Part shown: positions 25,248 through 34,950 of the stretch, in pieces
Numbering within the stretch: the stretch's first letter is position 1
Layout: every line of letters starts with the position of its first letter
NCBI GenBank assembly: GCA_030150045.1
Contig: JASLGM010000010.1
Location: 1 to 55,881, forward strand
DNA from: Taishania sp.
GTDB lineage: Bacteria; Bacteroidota; Bacteroidia; Flavobacteriales_D; Crocinitomicaceae
Direction of reading: 5' to 3'
DNA length: 55,881 bases
Program-made: the position numbers and the translations under genes
The notes under the pieces: model-generated
Database searches by the model: none
Seen by the model: only the letters and a program-made list of their open reading frames with translations
What the model was told of the DNA's origin: nothing

Positions 25248-27137
25248 TTAAAATAAATTTTGAATGTCGTTAATGGGTAAATTTTGTAAAATCAATTTTC
25301 CTTGAGGACTATATACATGCTCAGGACACAAAAATAGTGCATTAATTAAATGTTCTACTGATTCTTTATTTGGGAGTAAATTTAATCGTTTACTTGCATT
25401 TTTTGAAATTGAACTAATAATAGCATGCGCTAAATCTCCTTTTTCTAGTGAGTCATCTAATAGATTACCCAGTAAATCATCTATGCAAGCATTTAAATTT
25501 TCTATTTCTAAACTATTGGGGATTGCGTTGATGGAAAGTACATTTTGCAAAGAACTTCCTTCAAATCCTAATCTACTTATTAGGGAATAGTTTGCGTTCC
25601 AACATTCCTCTTCCGCCTTACTCAGTTCTTTTTCGACAGGGAAAAGTAATGTTTGAGCTGCGATTGGTTGCATGATGAAACGATGAATCATTTCATCATA
25701 TAGGATTCTTTCTTGAGCGCGTGAGGTATGAACAATCATTAAACCTTGTTTATTTGGAACAAAAAGAAAACCATCTTTTAGCACATAGTTGTCAACATGC
25801 ATTTGTTCCGCGGCTAATATTTTCTCCTCTTCTTCGTGTGGAATGAGTAGTTGTTCTTTGTTTGTTTCCTCTTCTTCTATTTCATAGAAATCATTCCAAT
25901 CAGCTTGATCTGCCTCTTTTCCAAAGCCAGCTTGTTGAATTGCATTCGAATAATTTTTGACGCCACCAGAACTGTTATTCCCAAAAGCGGTATATGTGTT
26001 TGTTCTTGGAAGGGATGATGTATTATCATTTGCAAAAGGATTGTAGTTTGGATTAACCTGAATTGTAGGTTCTACAATTTCTTTATGCCTCATATCATGA
26101 GGTAAATCAAAACTTGCTTCTCTTTCAAAGTCTAGTGTAGGAGCAATGTTGTACTTTCCTAAAGCTTGACGTATACTTGAAATAAGAATTGCATAAATAC
26201 TCTTATCCTCTTCGAATTTTATTTCTGTTTTCGTTGGATGTACATTCACATCTATCTTTGAAGGGTCGATGGTGAAGTAAAGAAAGTAACCAGGGAAAGC
26301 TTTCGGTTGTAGCATGCCGTCAAAAGCTCTTGTAATGGCGTTGTTAAAATAGGTATCTTTAAAGAAGCGGTCATTTACAAACAGAAACTGTTCCCCTCTT
26401 GATTTTTTTGCGTATTCTGGTTTAACTACGTAACCGCGGATGCTAACGATGCTAGTATCTTCCTCAATAGGAACAAGGCGTTCGTTCTGGCGGTCACCAA
26501 TAACATCTACAATTCGTTTTCTTAACACTGCTGCTTGCAGGTGATATATTTCTTGACCATTATGGATGAGCGTCATTCTCACAGAAGGATGAGCAAGTGC
26601 AACACGTTCAAAATCCTCTCGTATATGACGGAATTCTATATCATTAGATTTTAGAAAATTTCGTCTTGCTGGTATATTAAAAAAAAGATTGCGTATTTCA
26701 AAATTAGTACCGTTGTCTGCTACACATTCTTCTTTTTCAACAATAGATGAACCTTCTATTTGTATACGCGTTCCGACTTGATCTTCTTTACGTTTCGTAG
26801 TCATGGTAACCTGTGCAACTGCAGCAATAGAAGCTAAAGCTTCACCTCGGAACCCTTTTGTCGTCAAATGGAAAAGGTCATCTACACCTGCTATTTTAGA
26901 TGTAGCATGACGAAGAAAACATGAAGTTGCATCTTCAACAGACATACCTTTCCCATCATCGATCACTTGGATTAACGTTTTTCCTGCATCTTTGATGTTT
27001 ACTTGGACACGCGTAGCTCCTGCGTCTATCGCATTTTCAATTAATTCTTTTACAACAGAAGCGGGCCTTTGTACGACCTCTCCAGCTGCAATCTGATTTG
27101 CTATGTGATCCGGAAGAATATTGATGATTCCTTGCAT
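25248..27137 (-). CDS. mutL: DNA mismatch repair protein MutL
   Basis: 629 aa. GHKL ATPase motifs: ELIENAIDAGATR, VIDDGKGM, TKGFRGEALASIAAV and ARRNFLKS. The transducer domain (DPSKIDVNVHPTKTEIKFEE in two parts) follows. A variable linker (about 345-440) leads to the C-terminal dimerisation domain, where NASKRLNLLPNKES is seen but no DQHAAxERxxYE endonuclease motif; HTSRAQERILYDEMI takes that place, with Ser-Arg in place of His-Ala. First gene of a five-gene minus run. Confidence 0.94.
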   Translation of the reverse strand: MQGIINILPDHIANQIAAGEVVQRPASVVKELIENAIDAGATRVQVNIKDAGKTLIQVIDDGKGMSVEDATSCFLRHATSKIAGVDDLFHLTTKGFRGEALASIAAVAQVTMTTKRKEDQVGTRIQIEGSSIVEKEECVADNGTNFEIRNLFFNIPARRNFLKSNDIEFRHIREDFERVALAHPSVRMTLIHNGQEIYHLQAAVLRKRIVDVIGDRQNERLVPIEEDTSIVSIRGYVVKPEYAKKSRGEQFLFVNDRFFKDTYFNNAITRAFDGMLQPKAFPGYFLYFTIDPSKIDVNVHPTKTEIKFEEDKSIYAILISSIRQALGKYNIAPTLDFEREASFDLPHDMRHKEIVEPTIQVNPNYNPFANDNTSSLPRTNTYTAFGNNSSGGVKNYSNAIQQAGFGKEADQADWNDFYEIEEEETNKEQLLIPHEEEEKILAAEQMHVDNYVLKDGFLFVPNKQGLMIVHTSRAQERILYDEMIHRFIMQPIAAQTLLFPVEKELSKAEEECWNANYSLISRLGFEGSSLQNVLSINAIPNSLEIENLNACIDDLLGNLLDDSLEKGDLAHAIISSISKNASKRLNLLPNKESVEHLINALFLCPEHVYSPQGKLILQNLPINDIQNLF

Positions 27138-27168
27138 TTCTAATTTTCTATTTTCCTTGACATTGTTA

Positions 27169-27176
27169 CAAATTTA
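27169..27176 (-). promoter_or_regulatory. -7 box for mutL operon
   Basis: TAAATTTG on the minus strand, 31 nt before the mutL ATG, matches TAnnTTTG. No convincing -33 was found. Confidence 0.45.
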
Positions 27177-27313
27177 CTGATTAATAAATGGAAAAACACC
27201 ATGCTAATTGAGTTTATACTGCTATTTTTGGATGAGTTTTTGATAAATAATTGTGGATAACATTTATTTGTAAAACGATTTCAAACGTTTTCCTACTTTA
27301 TTTTCGTGGTAAT

Positions 27314-30208
27314 ATGACAAAAAAACTGAATTGGTTCTTAAGTGTAACAACAATTGTTGCAGTTGGATTAAGCTTGAAATTAAGTAAAGAGGATGCAAAT
27401 GCATTACCTCCAAATATCTGGGCAGTTCAAAAAATGAAGACTATGACATTGGAGCAAAAGATTGCTCAATCCTTTATGGTCGCAGCTTATCCTGCAAAAG
27501 GAGATGCCCACATGAATGAGATAATTCAAATGATTCAAGATCAAGAAATCGGTGGCGTTTTGTGGTTTCCTACAAATAGAGAGTACTATGAAAAATACAG
27601 ATATAAACTTCAAGAAGTTGCAAAAACACCTTTGTTTTATGCGATTGACGGGGAATGGGGGTTGAATATGCGTATGAACGGAGAAACACGCTATCCATAC
27701 GCTTATACATTAGGGGCTACCAAAGATGTTTCACTCACAAAAAAGATAGGGGAATTGATTGCTGAAGAGGTGGCGAATGCTGGTTTTCATTTTAATTTCG
27801 GACCAGTTGCAGATGTAAATTCTAACTCGGAAAACCCTGTAATTGGATTCCGTTCATTTGGAGATGATGAGGATAGGGTAGCCGAACGCGTGAAAAGCAT
27901 GGTCGAGGGGTTGCAATCTAATCGTTTGGCTGCTACAGTGAAGCACTTCCCTGGCCATGGAGATACGGATATTGATTCTCATACGGATTTACCAAAGATT
28001 GATAAGAATATTGATGAGTTCCGTAAAGTGGATTGGGTACCTTTCAAAGTTGCAATTCAAGCAGGCGTTAAAAGTATAATGGTTGGTCATATAAATGCAC
28101 CATCCTTAGATCCAACTGGTACACCAAGTAGTTTATCTACACCAATTATTCAAGATTATTTAAGAAAAGAACTTCAATTTAAAGGTTTAATAATTTCAGA
28201 TGCTTTGAATATGGATGCGGTTTCTAAAAAGTATCAAAAAGGTGAGGTTGCCGCAAAAGCATATGAAGCTGGAATTGATATCCTTTTGTACTCTGAAGAT
28301 GTACCCACAGCGATTGAAGTAATTAAGAAAAAAATTAAACAAGGAAAGATTTCTGAAGAACGTGTTGATGAAACATGTCTACGTATCTTAACTTTAAAAA
28401 ATGAATTAATCGGTAAGTCAGAAGTCTTAGGGAATAAAACGACAGAAGGAGAAAGAAAGCTAGCGATTCGTCAAGTATTTGAAAAGTCAACTACTGTTTT
28501 GAAGAATGAAAACACATTACCATTTACTATTTTGGATAAAGGAATACAAGTATTTAGTTTTGGTGGTAATGCAGAACCATTTGTTCAGCAGCTAAGGGAA
28601 TATGGAAGAGTGACGAATATACATACTTCAAATCAAAATGTAAAGAATTTTAAAAGCGGATTAGGAGGGCAGACTAATCAAATTGTTGTTTCTTTACACG
28701 CCACATCACTCAAACCAGATAACAATTTTAGTTTACCTACAGATTTAAAAACAATAGCTTCACAAATGCCAATAGGTGTACCAAAGACATTGATTGTATT
28801 TGGTAATCCTTTAGCGTTAAAAAAGATGGAAGGACTAGAAGTATTTGATGCTGTTGTTGTAGCTTACGAGAACAACTCCGTAGTGCAGCAGATAGTTGCG
28901 CAACAAGTTGCTGGGGCTATTGATATACAAGGTGTTCTCCCTAATAAAGTGAACAATAAGTGGATTAGTTCTTACGGTGTTTTCGTTAAGAATAATGGAA
29001 GGATTAAGTTTTCATCACCAGAAGAGTTAGGGATAGATCCAGAGAAATTGAAAGAAATTGATAGAATTGTAGCAAATGGGATTCAAGTAAAAGCTTTTCC
29101 TGGTGCTCAGATTGTAGCCATTAAGGATGGGAAAATGTTTTTTAGAAAGTCCTATGGTTCTCATGCGTACGATAAACAGGCAGTTGTTGATAGTAATTTA
29201 TATGATTTAGCTTCTATTACGAAAGTGGCAGCTTCTACAGTTGCAGCAATGTATTTAGATGGAAAAGGATCACTAGACATCAATAAAACACTTGGGGATT
29301 ATATTCCTGAAACGGTTTTTGGAACACCATATGCAAATTTAACATTAAAGGAAATTCTAGCTCATACAGCAGGATTGAAATCTTGGATTCCATTTTATAA
29401 GAAAACACAAGATTTGACAGGGAATTTATCTCCTCAATGTTACTCAACTAGTCAAAAGCCTGGGTTTTCGATGCATGTTGCCAATAATATTTATATATGT
29501 GACAATTATGTAGATTCTATGAAGATGGCTATCACCAAAGCATCTTTAGGACCTAAAAAATATTTATATTCTGATTTAGGTTATTATTTTATCAAGGGTA
29601 TAATTGAAAAGCAAAGTGGACAATCATTGGAACAATTATTAAGTCGTGAGATTTATGAGAAAATGGGACTTGTTCATACAGGATTCAATCCATATCTAAA
29701 ATGGGATGTAAATGGAATCGCACCTACTGAAGATGATAAAATATTTAGAAAACAGCTTATTCGTGGTTATGTACATGACCCAGGAGCGGCAATGGTTGGC
29801 GGTGTGGGGGGGCATGCTGGCCTATTTTCTAATGCAACTGAATTAGCGACTTTATTTCAAATGTTGTTGAATGGAGGAGAATATGCAGGAGTAAGGTATT
29901 TGGATAAGAAAGTCGTAACAGCATATACGAAAGCCCAGTTTGCTGGAAATAGAAGAGGTGCAGGTTTTGACAAACCAGTTCTTGGAAGTGGTGGAGGAAC
30001 CTGTCATGAGATGGCTTCTCAACAATCGTTTGGACATTCCGGGTTTACAGGTACATTAGTTTGGTCAGATCCTGTAAATGGGTTGACTTATGTTTTCTTA
30101 TCGAATAGAGTCTACCCAGATGCTGAAAATAAAAAGTTGATAACAATGGGTCAACGTACAGAAGTTCAACGTGTACTTTATGAAGCGATTAACCAAATCA
30201 AGAAATAA
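27314..30208 (+). CDS. GH3 beta-N-acetylhexosaminidase fused to serine hydrolase (beta-lactamase fold)
   Basis: 964 aa from ATG 27314; the ORF is open from 27251 but the earlier start adds a non-signal stretch. A signal-anchor (about 8-24) is followed by a GH3 domain (about 40-380) with the NagZ-type motif KHFPGHGDTDIDSH (near 209) and nucleophile Asp in ISDALNM (near 295). A linker domain leads to a class C beta-lactamase-like domain (about 575-960) with the SxxK motif SITK (near 634), YSDLGYY, and GHSGFTGT. The fusion occurs in Bacteroidota. It probably removes GlcNAc and processes peptides of peptidoglycan in the periplasm. It is 5 nt before ligA. Confidence 0.9.
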   Translation: MTKKLNWFLSVTTIVAVGLSLKLSKEDANALPPNIWAVQKMKTMTLEQKIAQSFMVAAYPAKGDAHMNEIIQMIQDQEIGGVLWFPTNREYYEKYRYKLQEVAKTPLFYAIDGEWGLNMRMNGETRYPYAYTLGATKDVSLTKKIGELIAEEVANAGFHFNFGPVADVNSNSENPVIGFRSFGDDEDRVAERVKSMVEGLQSNRLAATVKHFPGHGDTDIDSHTDLPKIDKNIDEFRKVDWVPFKVAIQAGVKSIMVGHINAPSLDPTGTPSSLSTPIIQDYLRKELQFKGLIISDALNMDAVSKKYQKGEVAAKAYEAGIDILLYSEDVPTAIEVIKKKIKQGKISEERVDETCLRILTLKNELIGKSEVLGNKTTEGERKLAIRQVFEKSTTVLKNENTLPFTILDKGIQVFSFGGNAEPFVQQLREYGRVTNIHTSNQNVKNFKSGLGGQTNQIVVSLHATSLKPDNNFSLPTDLKTIASQMPIGVPKTLIVFGNPLALKKMEGLEVFDAVVVAYENNSVVQQIVAQQVAGAIDIQGVLPNKVNNKWISSYGVFVKNNGRIKFSSPEELGIDPEKLKEIDRIVANGIQVKAFPGAQIVAIKDGKMFFRKSYGSHAYDKQAVVDSNLYDLASITKVAASTVAAMYLDGKGSLDINKTLGDYIPETVFGTPYANLTLKEILAHTAGLKSWIPFYKKTQDLTGNLSPQCYSTSQKPGFSMHVANNIYICDNYVDSMKMAITKASLGPKKYLYSDLGYYFIKGIIEKQSGQSLEQLLSREIYEKMGLVHTGFNPYLKWDVNGIAPTEDDKIFRKQLIRGYVHDPGAAMVGGVGGHAGLFSNATELATLFQMLLNGGEYAGVRYLDKKVVTAYTKAQFAGNRRGAGFDKPVLGSGGGTCHEMASQQSFGHSGFTGTLVWSDPVNGLTYVFLSNRVYPDAENKKLITMGQRTEVQRVLYEAINQIKK

Positions 30209-30213
30209 GAATT

Positions 30214-32226
30214 ATGGAATTTAGCGAAAAAAGAATTGTTGAGCTAACAAAACTGTTGAATGATTGGAATTATTCTTATTACGTTTTGGACACTTCTATT
30301 GTTTCAGATATTGAGTTTGATAAGCATTTGGAAGAATTACAAAGTCTTGAGAAACGCTTTCCTCAATTTGCTTCCCCAACCTCACCAACTAAAAGGGTAG
30401 GTGGAGGAGTGTCCAAAAGATTTGAAACGGTAGTTCATCAATTTCCTATGCTTTCTTTGTCGAATACCTATAATAGAGAGGAGATTGTTGAGTGGGAAAA
30501 CCGAATAAAGAAAAGTAGTGAAGGAGGAATTCAATACGTTTGTGAATTAAAGTATGATGGCGTAGCGATTGGTATTCAATACGAAGGTGGTAAGCTAAAG
30601 CAAGCGGTTACAAGAGGGGATGGTTCTAAAGGTGAAAATGTCACTAATAATGTAAAAACAATTAAATCTATTCCATTAGAATTACGTGGTGATTTTCCTG
30701 ATTTTTTTGAAATTAGGGGAGAGATTTTTATGCCAAAGGCCGTTTTTACATCATTGAATAAACAACGAGAGAAAGAGGGAGAATTACCTTTTGCTAATCC
30801 AAGAAATTGTGCTTCAGGAACATTAAAATCTTTAGATTCAAAAGTTGTCGCATCGAGATCTTTAGACTCATATTTATATGGAATATTAGGTGCAAACATT
30901 TCAGAGGGACATTACGAAAGTGTAATGAAAGTAGCCGAATGGGGATTTAAAATAGCATCGAAAAAGGATAAATATATTTATAAAACAGATAGTATCGATG
31001 GGATAATGGCTTTCATAGAATATTGGGATAAAGAAAGAAAGCATTTACCATTTGAAATTGATGGGGTAGTTATTAAAGTTAATCACTACAATCAACAAGA
31101 ACAATTGGGGTATACCGCTAAATTTCCTAGATGGGCTGTCGCTTATAAATTTAAAGCAGAAAGAGTATCTACTATTCTTCAATCAGTAGATTACCAGGTC
31201 GGTAGAACAGGAGCCGTTACCCCAGTAGCAAATTTAAAACCAGTACATCTTGGAGGGACAGTCGTAAAAAGGGCCTCTCTTCATAATCAGGATCAAATTC
31301 AAAAACTAAATTTACATTTTCTAGATACTGTTTTTGTTGAAAAGGGAGGTGAAATCATTCCGAAGATTGTTGGTGTTGATTTGGAAAAAAGAGAAGTAAA
31401 TAGTTTGGAAATTGTGTTCCCGGAAAATTGCCCAGTATGTGGAAGTAAATTGGTTAAAAATGAGGGGGAAGCACAACATTACTGTATAAACGACGAGCTT
31501 TGTCAACCTCAAATACTTGGTAAAATAGATCATTTTATCAGTAGAAAGTCGATGAACATTGATGGTCTAGGAGTTGAAACAATCGACACCTTTTTAAAAG
31601 AAGGATTAATTAAAGATGTAGCAGATTTGTATACGTTGAATTTTGATCAATTGTTGGAAATTGAACGTATGGGCGAGAAGTCAGCTAACAATATCTTAAA
31701 AAGCATTGAGGCGTCTAAATCTATTCCTTTTGAAAGTGTATTGTTTGCTTTAGGTATTCGATTTGTAGGAGAAACAGTTGCTAAAAAATTGGCAACGGCA
31801 TTCAAAACTATTGAAGGATTAATGGCTGCAACTGTCGAAGAGTTGATAGAGGTTGATGAAATAGGTGAACGTATTGCACTTTCTGTATATATGTATTTTA
31901 AAGATGAAAGACATCAAGAAAGAATTAGAAGGTTAAAAGAGTCAGGGCTACAGTTTAGTATTGTTGAAAAGGAACAAATAAGCAATTTGTTAGAAGGTAA
32001 AAGATTTGTTGTTAGTGGTGTTTTTTCCAAGTTTTCAAGGGATCAAATTAAGGTCTTAATTGAAGATAATGGAGGGAGAAATGTGAGTTCAATATCTAAG
32101 AATACTGATGTAATCTTAGCTGGAGAAAATATGGGGCCTTCTAAGCTAGATAAAGCGAATAAATTAGGGGTTCCAATTATTGACGAAGACACCTTTCTTG
32201 CAATGATAGAGAATAATAAAAACTAA
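30214..32226 (+). CDS. ligA: NAD-dependent DNA ligase
   Basis: 670 aa, full length. Ia domain at the N-terminus; adenylation motif CELKYDGVAIG (Lys 113); RGEIFMP; EIDGVVIKVN; the OB-fold region KFPRWAVAYKFKAE. The zinc finger is CPVCGSKL with two later Cys (HYCINDELC). A helix-hairpin-helix region (GEKSANNILKSIEASK, 16 residues) and a C-terminal BRCT domain (about 590-670) complete it. It seals nicks using NAD+. Follows the GH3 gene by 5 nt, so one transcript probably carries both. Confidence 0.97.
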   Translation: MEFSEKRIVELTKLLNDWNYSYYVLDTSIVSDIEFDKHLEELQSLEKRFPQFASPTSPTKRVGGGVSKRFETVVHQFPMLSLSNTYNREEIVEWENRIKKSSEGGIQYVCELKYDGVAIGIQYEGGKLKQAVTRGDGSKGENVTNNVKTIKSIPLELRGDFPDFFEIRGEIFMPKAVFTSLNKQREKEGELPFANPRNCASGTLKSLDSKVVASRSLDSYLYGILGANISEGHYESVMKVAEWGFKIASKKDKYIYKTDSIDGIMAFIEYWDKERKHLPFEIDGVVIKVNHYNQQEQLGYTAKFPRWAVAYKFKAERVSTILQSVDYQVGRTGAVTPVANLKPVHLGGTVVKRASLHNQDQIQKLNLHFLDTVFVEKGGEIIPKIVGVDLEKREVNSLEIVFPENCPVCGSKLVKNEGEAQHYCINDELCQPQILGKIDHFISRKSMNIDGLGVETIDTFLKEGLIKDVADLYTLNFDQLLEIERMGEKSANNILKSIEASKSIPFESVLFALGIRFVGETVAKKLATAFKTIEGLMAATVEELIEVDEIGERIALSVYMYFKDERHQERIRRLKESGLQFSIVEKEQISNLLEGKRFVVSGVFSKFSRDQIKVLIEDNGGRNVSSISKNTDVILAGENMGPSKLDKANKLGVPIIDEDTFLAMIENNKN

Positions 32227-32231
32227 ACCAC

Positions 32232-32260
32232 TTTGGAGTGGGGTGTAATTTGTACATTTG
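32232..32260 (+). promoter_or_regulatory. Promoter of dapA operon
   Basis: TTTG (32232-32235), 17 nt, then TACATTTG (32253-32260), a full match to the Bacteroidota TTTG/TAnnTTTG promoter. It lies 27 nt before the dapA ATG. Confidence 0.65.
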
Positions 32261-32287
32261 TTAGAATAAGAAAAGAACAATTTTGAA

Positions 32288-33169
32288 ATGAAAAATATAT
32301 TTACAGGCGTTGGTGTAGCATTAGTTACACCTTTTAACGAAGATTATTCTATAGATTATAAAGGACTAGAAAAACTAGTCGAATTACAACTAAATAATGG
32401 AACTGATTTTCTTGTCGTTCAAGGGACAACAGGTGAATCACCCGTATTAAGTGAAGAAGAGAAGAAAAAAGTATTAGATAAAGTAATCGAAGTAAATAAC
32501 GGGCGCTTGAAAGTAGTTTATGGAGTTGGAGGTAATAATACATATGAAATTGGAGAAAAGGTAGCTGCGATACCGTCAGGTGTTGATGGTATTCTTTCTG
32601 TTTCTCCGTTTTATAATAAACCTACTCAAATAGGTATATATGAACATTTTAAATATGTTGCTTCAAAAACAGATTTACCAATTATTTTATATAATGTACC
32701 TGGAAGAACTGGCTCAAATATTACTCCGGAAACGACTCTTGCATTAGCAGAGATTGAAAACATAGTTGCAATCAAAGAAGCAAGTGGAAATATGGAGCAG
32801 ATTATGGAAATAATACGCCTAGCTCCTGTAGGATTTGAAGTGTTATCAGGTGATGATCCAATTACTTTACCATTAATAGCAACTGGTGCTGTTGGAGTTA
32901 TTTCTGTTGTTGCACAGGCAATGCCTGAAATCTTTAACAAGATGATTCATTTATCAATGGAAGGAAGGTTTGAAGAGGCTAGGCCATTACATTTAGACCT
33001 TTTACCGATTACAAAAATGTTTTTCGAACAAGGAAATCCTGCTGGTGTTAAAGAAGCATTAGCGAAAAGAAAGATTATGAAGCCAATACTTAGAATGCCC
33101 TTACAAATGGTAACGAGTGAATTGAGTTCAAGAATTCAAACTGAAGTAGATCGATTGTTAAGTGTCTAG
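32288..33169 (+). CDS. dapA: 4-hydroxy-tetrahydrodipicolinate synthase
   Basis: 293 aa TIM-barrel lyase. VQGTTGESPVLSEEEK, YNVPGRTGSNI (catalytic Tyr) and AIKEASGNMEQI, with Schiff-base Lys 163, are intact. LSGDDPITLPLIATGAVGVISV closes the barrel (seen in pieces). It condenses pyruvate with aspartate semialdehyde in the lysine/diaminopimelate pathway. It leads an operon with a lipoprotein, NrnA-like, GldI-like and another FKBP gene, an arrangement with no obvious metabolic link. Confidence 0.95.
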   Translation: MKNIFTGVGVALVTPFNEDYSIDYKGLEKLVELQLNNGTDFLVVQGTTGESPVLSEEEKKKVLDKVIEVNNGRLKVVYGVGGNNTYEIGEKVAAIPSGVDGILSVSPFYNKPTQIGIYEHFKYVASKTDLPIILYNVPGRTGSNITPETTLALAEIENIVAIKEASGNMEQIMEIIRLAPVGFEVLSGDDPITLPLIATGAVGVISVVAQAMPEIFNKMIHLSMEGRFEEARPLHLDLLPITKMFFEQGNPAGVKEALAKRKIMKPILRMPLQMVTSELSSRIQTEVDRLLSV

Positions 33170-33959
33170 TAGAATTTACATAGGGGTATTCATTGCAATT
33201 GCGCAACTTACATCTTGCTATCAAAAGAAAGCCGAACGTTCTCCTCATTGGGTACAAAATAAGTATGAAGATGAAAGTGTTGATACCAAGGAAGACAGTA
33301 CTTCACAAAGCGATAATTATTATTTCATCGATTCTTTTAATTTGATTTCTACCAAGGAAATTGTTGGAGAAATGAAAATGAATTCAAAAGGAAACTGGGT
33401 TTTCCCAAAAACAGTTTTTGAAGAAATATCACAACAGGACACATTGACTATAATAAAGCAGTTAATGCAAGCTGAAAGACATATTAATTTATATCCAATA
33501 ACGAAAAATAAAAAACTGTATTTTTTGTCAATTAGTAAAATTGAAGAACTAACAAGTTTTTGGTGTGAAGATGAGAATGTACTTCAATTAAGTCAAGTAT
33601 CGCAAGATAGTATTACAGTTGAAGTGAAACGATTTTTAATTGAAGCTATAGATTATAAGTATATGGTGTTTGCGGAGGCGTATATGTGGCTTGAAAATTT
33701 TCAATGGACTTTGTTGCAATACAAAAACATTATAAACAAAAATAAATACGATCAAGTACTAGCAAGGCAAATTGAAAATGGACAAGAAATGCTCATCCGA
33801 TTGTATGCATTTCAAGAATTCATACCGCTTGCAAATTTCTCACAACAGTTAATTACGATTATTGATCAAGTCAATGAACAAAAATTAACACCACATGAGC
33901 TGCTTAAGATCGTAACCGAAACACATAACAATTTTGGATTAGAACCAGTTGAAAAATGA
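33162..33959 (+). CDS. Hypothetical lipoprotein, GTG start
   Basis: 265 aa. The start is a GTG that overlaps the dapA stop by 8 nt. It gives a lipoprotein signal ending IAQLTSC with the Cys at about 19. The mature protein is acidic near the start (EDESVDTKEDSTSQSD) and helical later. I do not recognise the family. It lies between dapA and the nrnA-like gene with 4-nt overlap to the latter (ATGA), so it is translationally coupled on both sides and probably needed in fixed ratio, though no function can be given. Confidence 0.65.
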   Translation: MSSRIYIGVFIAIAQLTSCYQKKAERSPHWVQNKYEDESVDTKEDSTSQSDNYYFIDSFNLISTKEIVGEMKMNSKGNWVFPKTVFEEISQQDTLTIIKQLMQAERHINLYPITKNKKLYFLSISKIEELTSFWCEDENVLQLSQVSQDSITVEVKRFLIEAIDYKYMVFAEAYMWLENFQWTLLQYKNIINKNKYDQVLARQIENGQEMLIRLYAFQEFIPLANFSQQLITIIDQVNEQKLTPHELLKIVTETHNNFGLEPVEK

Positions 33960-34948
33960 ACATCTATCAAAAAATAATTGCTGAAATTAAAACAGCAGAA
34001 AAAATCGTAATAACAGCTCATAAATCCCCAGATGGGGACTCTATAGGGTCATCATTAGGACTAAAAAGGGCAATAGAAAAGGCTGGAAAAATTGTTAATG
34101 TATGTCATCCAGATAAGGCACCATCTCTTTTCAGTTTTTTAGGGGATGCTAATGAGATTCTTAATTGGGATGAAAATGAAGAACAGATAAAGGAGTTAAT
34201 AACTGATGCAGATATTATTTTTGCTTTAGATTATAATGATTTCAATCGAATGGGGGAGCAAATGGGAGCGTTTACAGCTGAATTTGCATCTAAAACAATT
34301 TTAATTGATCATCATCTTTTTCCGAAAGACAATGTGAGAATTTTACTTTCAGATACGAATTGTTGTTCAACTGCACAACTTATTTTTGATGTTCTTGAAT
34401 TCGGGGCACCCGAATGGATTGACATTTCTGTTGAAGAACCTTTGTATCTTGGGATAATGACAGATACAGGATCTTTTAGATTCCCTTCTGTTCAGCAAAG
34501 AACGCATGAGATATTAGGAAGGATGATTGGAGATGGATTAGAGCATTATAAAATACACGAAGCTATTTTTGACTCAAATACTTTAGACCGATTAAAACTA
34601 AAAGGATTTGCTACAAGTGAAAAATTAGAACTTGTTCATGATAATAAAATAGCCATCATCAGTTTGTCAGAAGAAGAACTTAAAAGGTTTAAGTATCAAA
34701 AAGGGGATACAGAAGGTTTAGTTAATTTAGCTCTATCTATTCAAGGTGTTAGTGCAGCCGTTTTCTTATACGAATTAGATGGGAAAATAAAAATGTCTTT
34801 TAGAGGAAAAGGAGATTACGAAGTAAATAAAATTGCAAATGATCATTTTCAAGGCGGAGGACATAAATACGCTGCAGGGGGTATTTCTTTTACCTCTATC
34901 AAAGAAACAATTGAGAAAATAAAAGAAGAAATACCACGTTATTTTTAA
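33956..34948 (+). CDS. DHH/DHHA1 phosphoesterase (NrnA-like oligoribonuclease/pAp phosphatase)
   Basis: 330 aa. DHH domain: AHKSPDGDSIGSSLGL, FALDYNDFNRMG, LIDHHLFPKD (the DHH motif), MTDTGSFRFPS. DHHA1 domain: RGKGDYEVNKIA, FQGGGHKYAAGG. These match NrnA, which degrades short RNA oligonucleotides and dephosphorylates pAp in the cytoplasm. Upstream overlap 4 nt, downstream gap 2 nt to the GldI-like gene. A DHH gene next to gldI is, from memory, a recurring Bacteroidota arrangement. Confidence 0.88.
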   Translation: MNIYQKIIAEIKTAEKIVITAHKSPDGDSIGSSLGLKRAIEKAGKIVNVCHPDKAPSLFSFLGDANEILNWDENEEQIKELITDADIIFALDYNDFNRMGEQMGAFTAEFASKTILIDHHLFPKDNVRILLSDTNCCSTAQLIFDVLEFGAPEWIDISVEEPLYLGIMTDTGSFRFPSVQQRTHEILGRMIGDGLEHYKIHEAIFDSNTLDRLKLKGFATSEKLELVHDNKIAIISLSEEELKRFKYQKGDTEGLVNLALSIQGVSAAVFLYELDGKIKMSFRGKGDYEVNKIANDHFQGGGHKYAAGGISFTSIKETIEKIKEEIPRYF

Positions 34949-34950
34949 TT

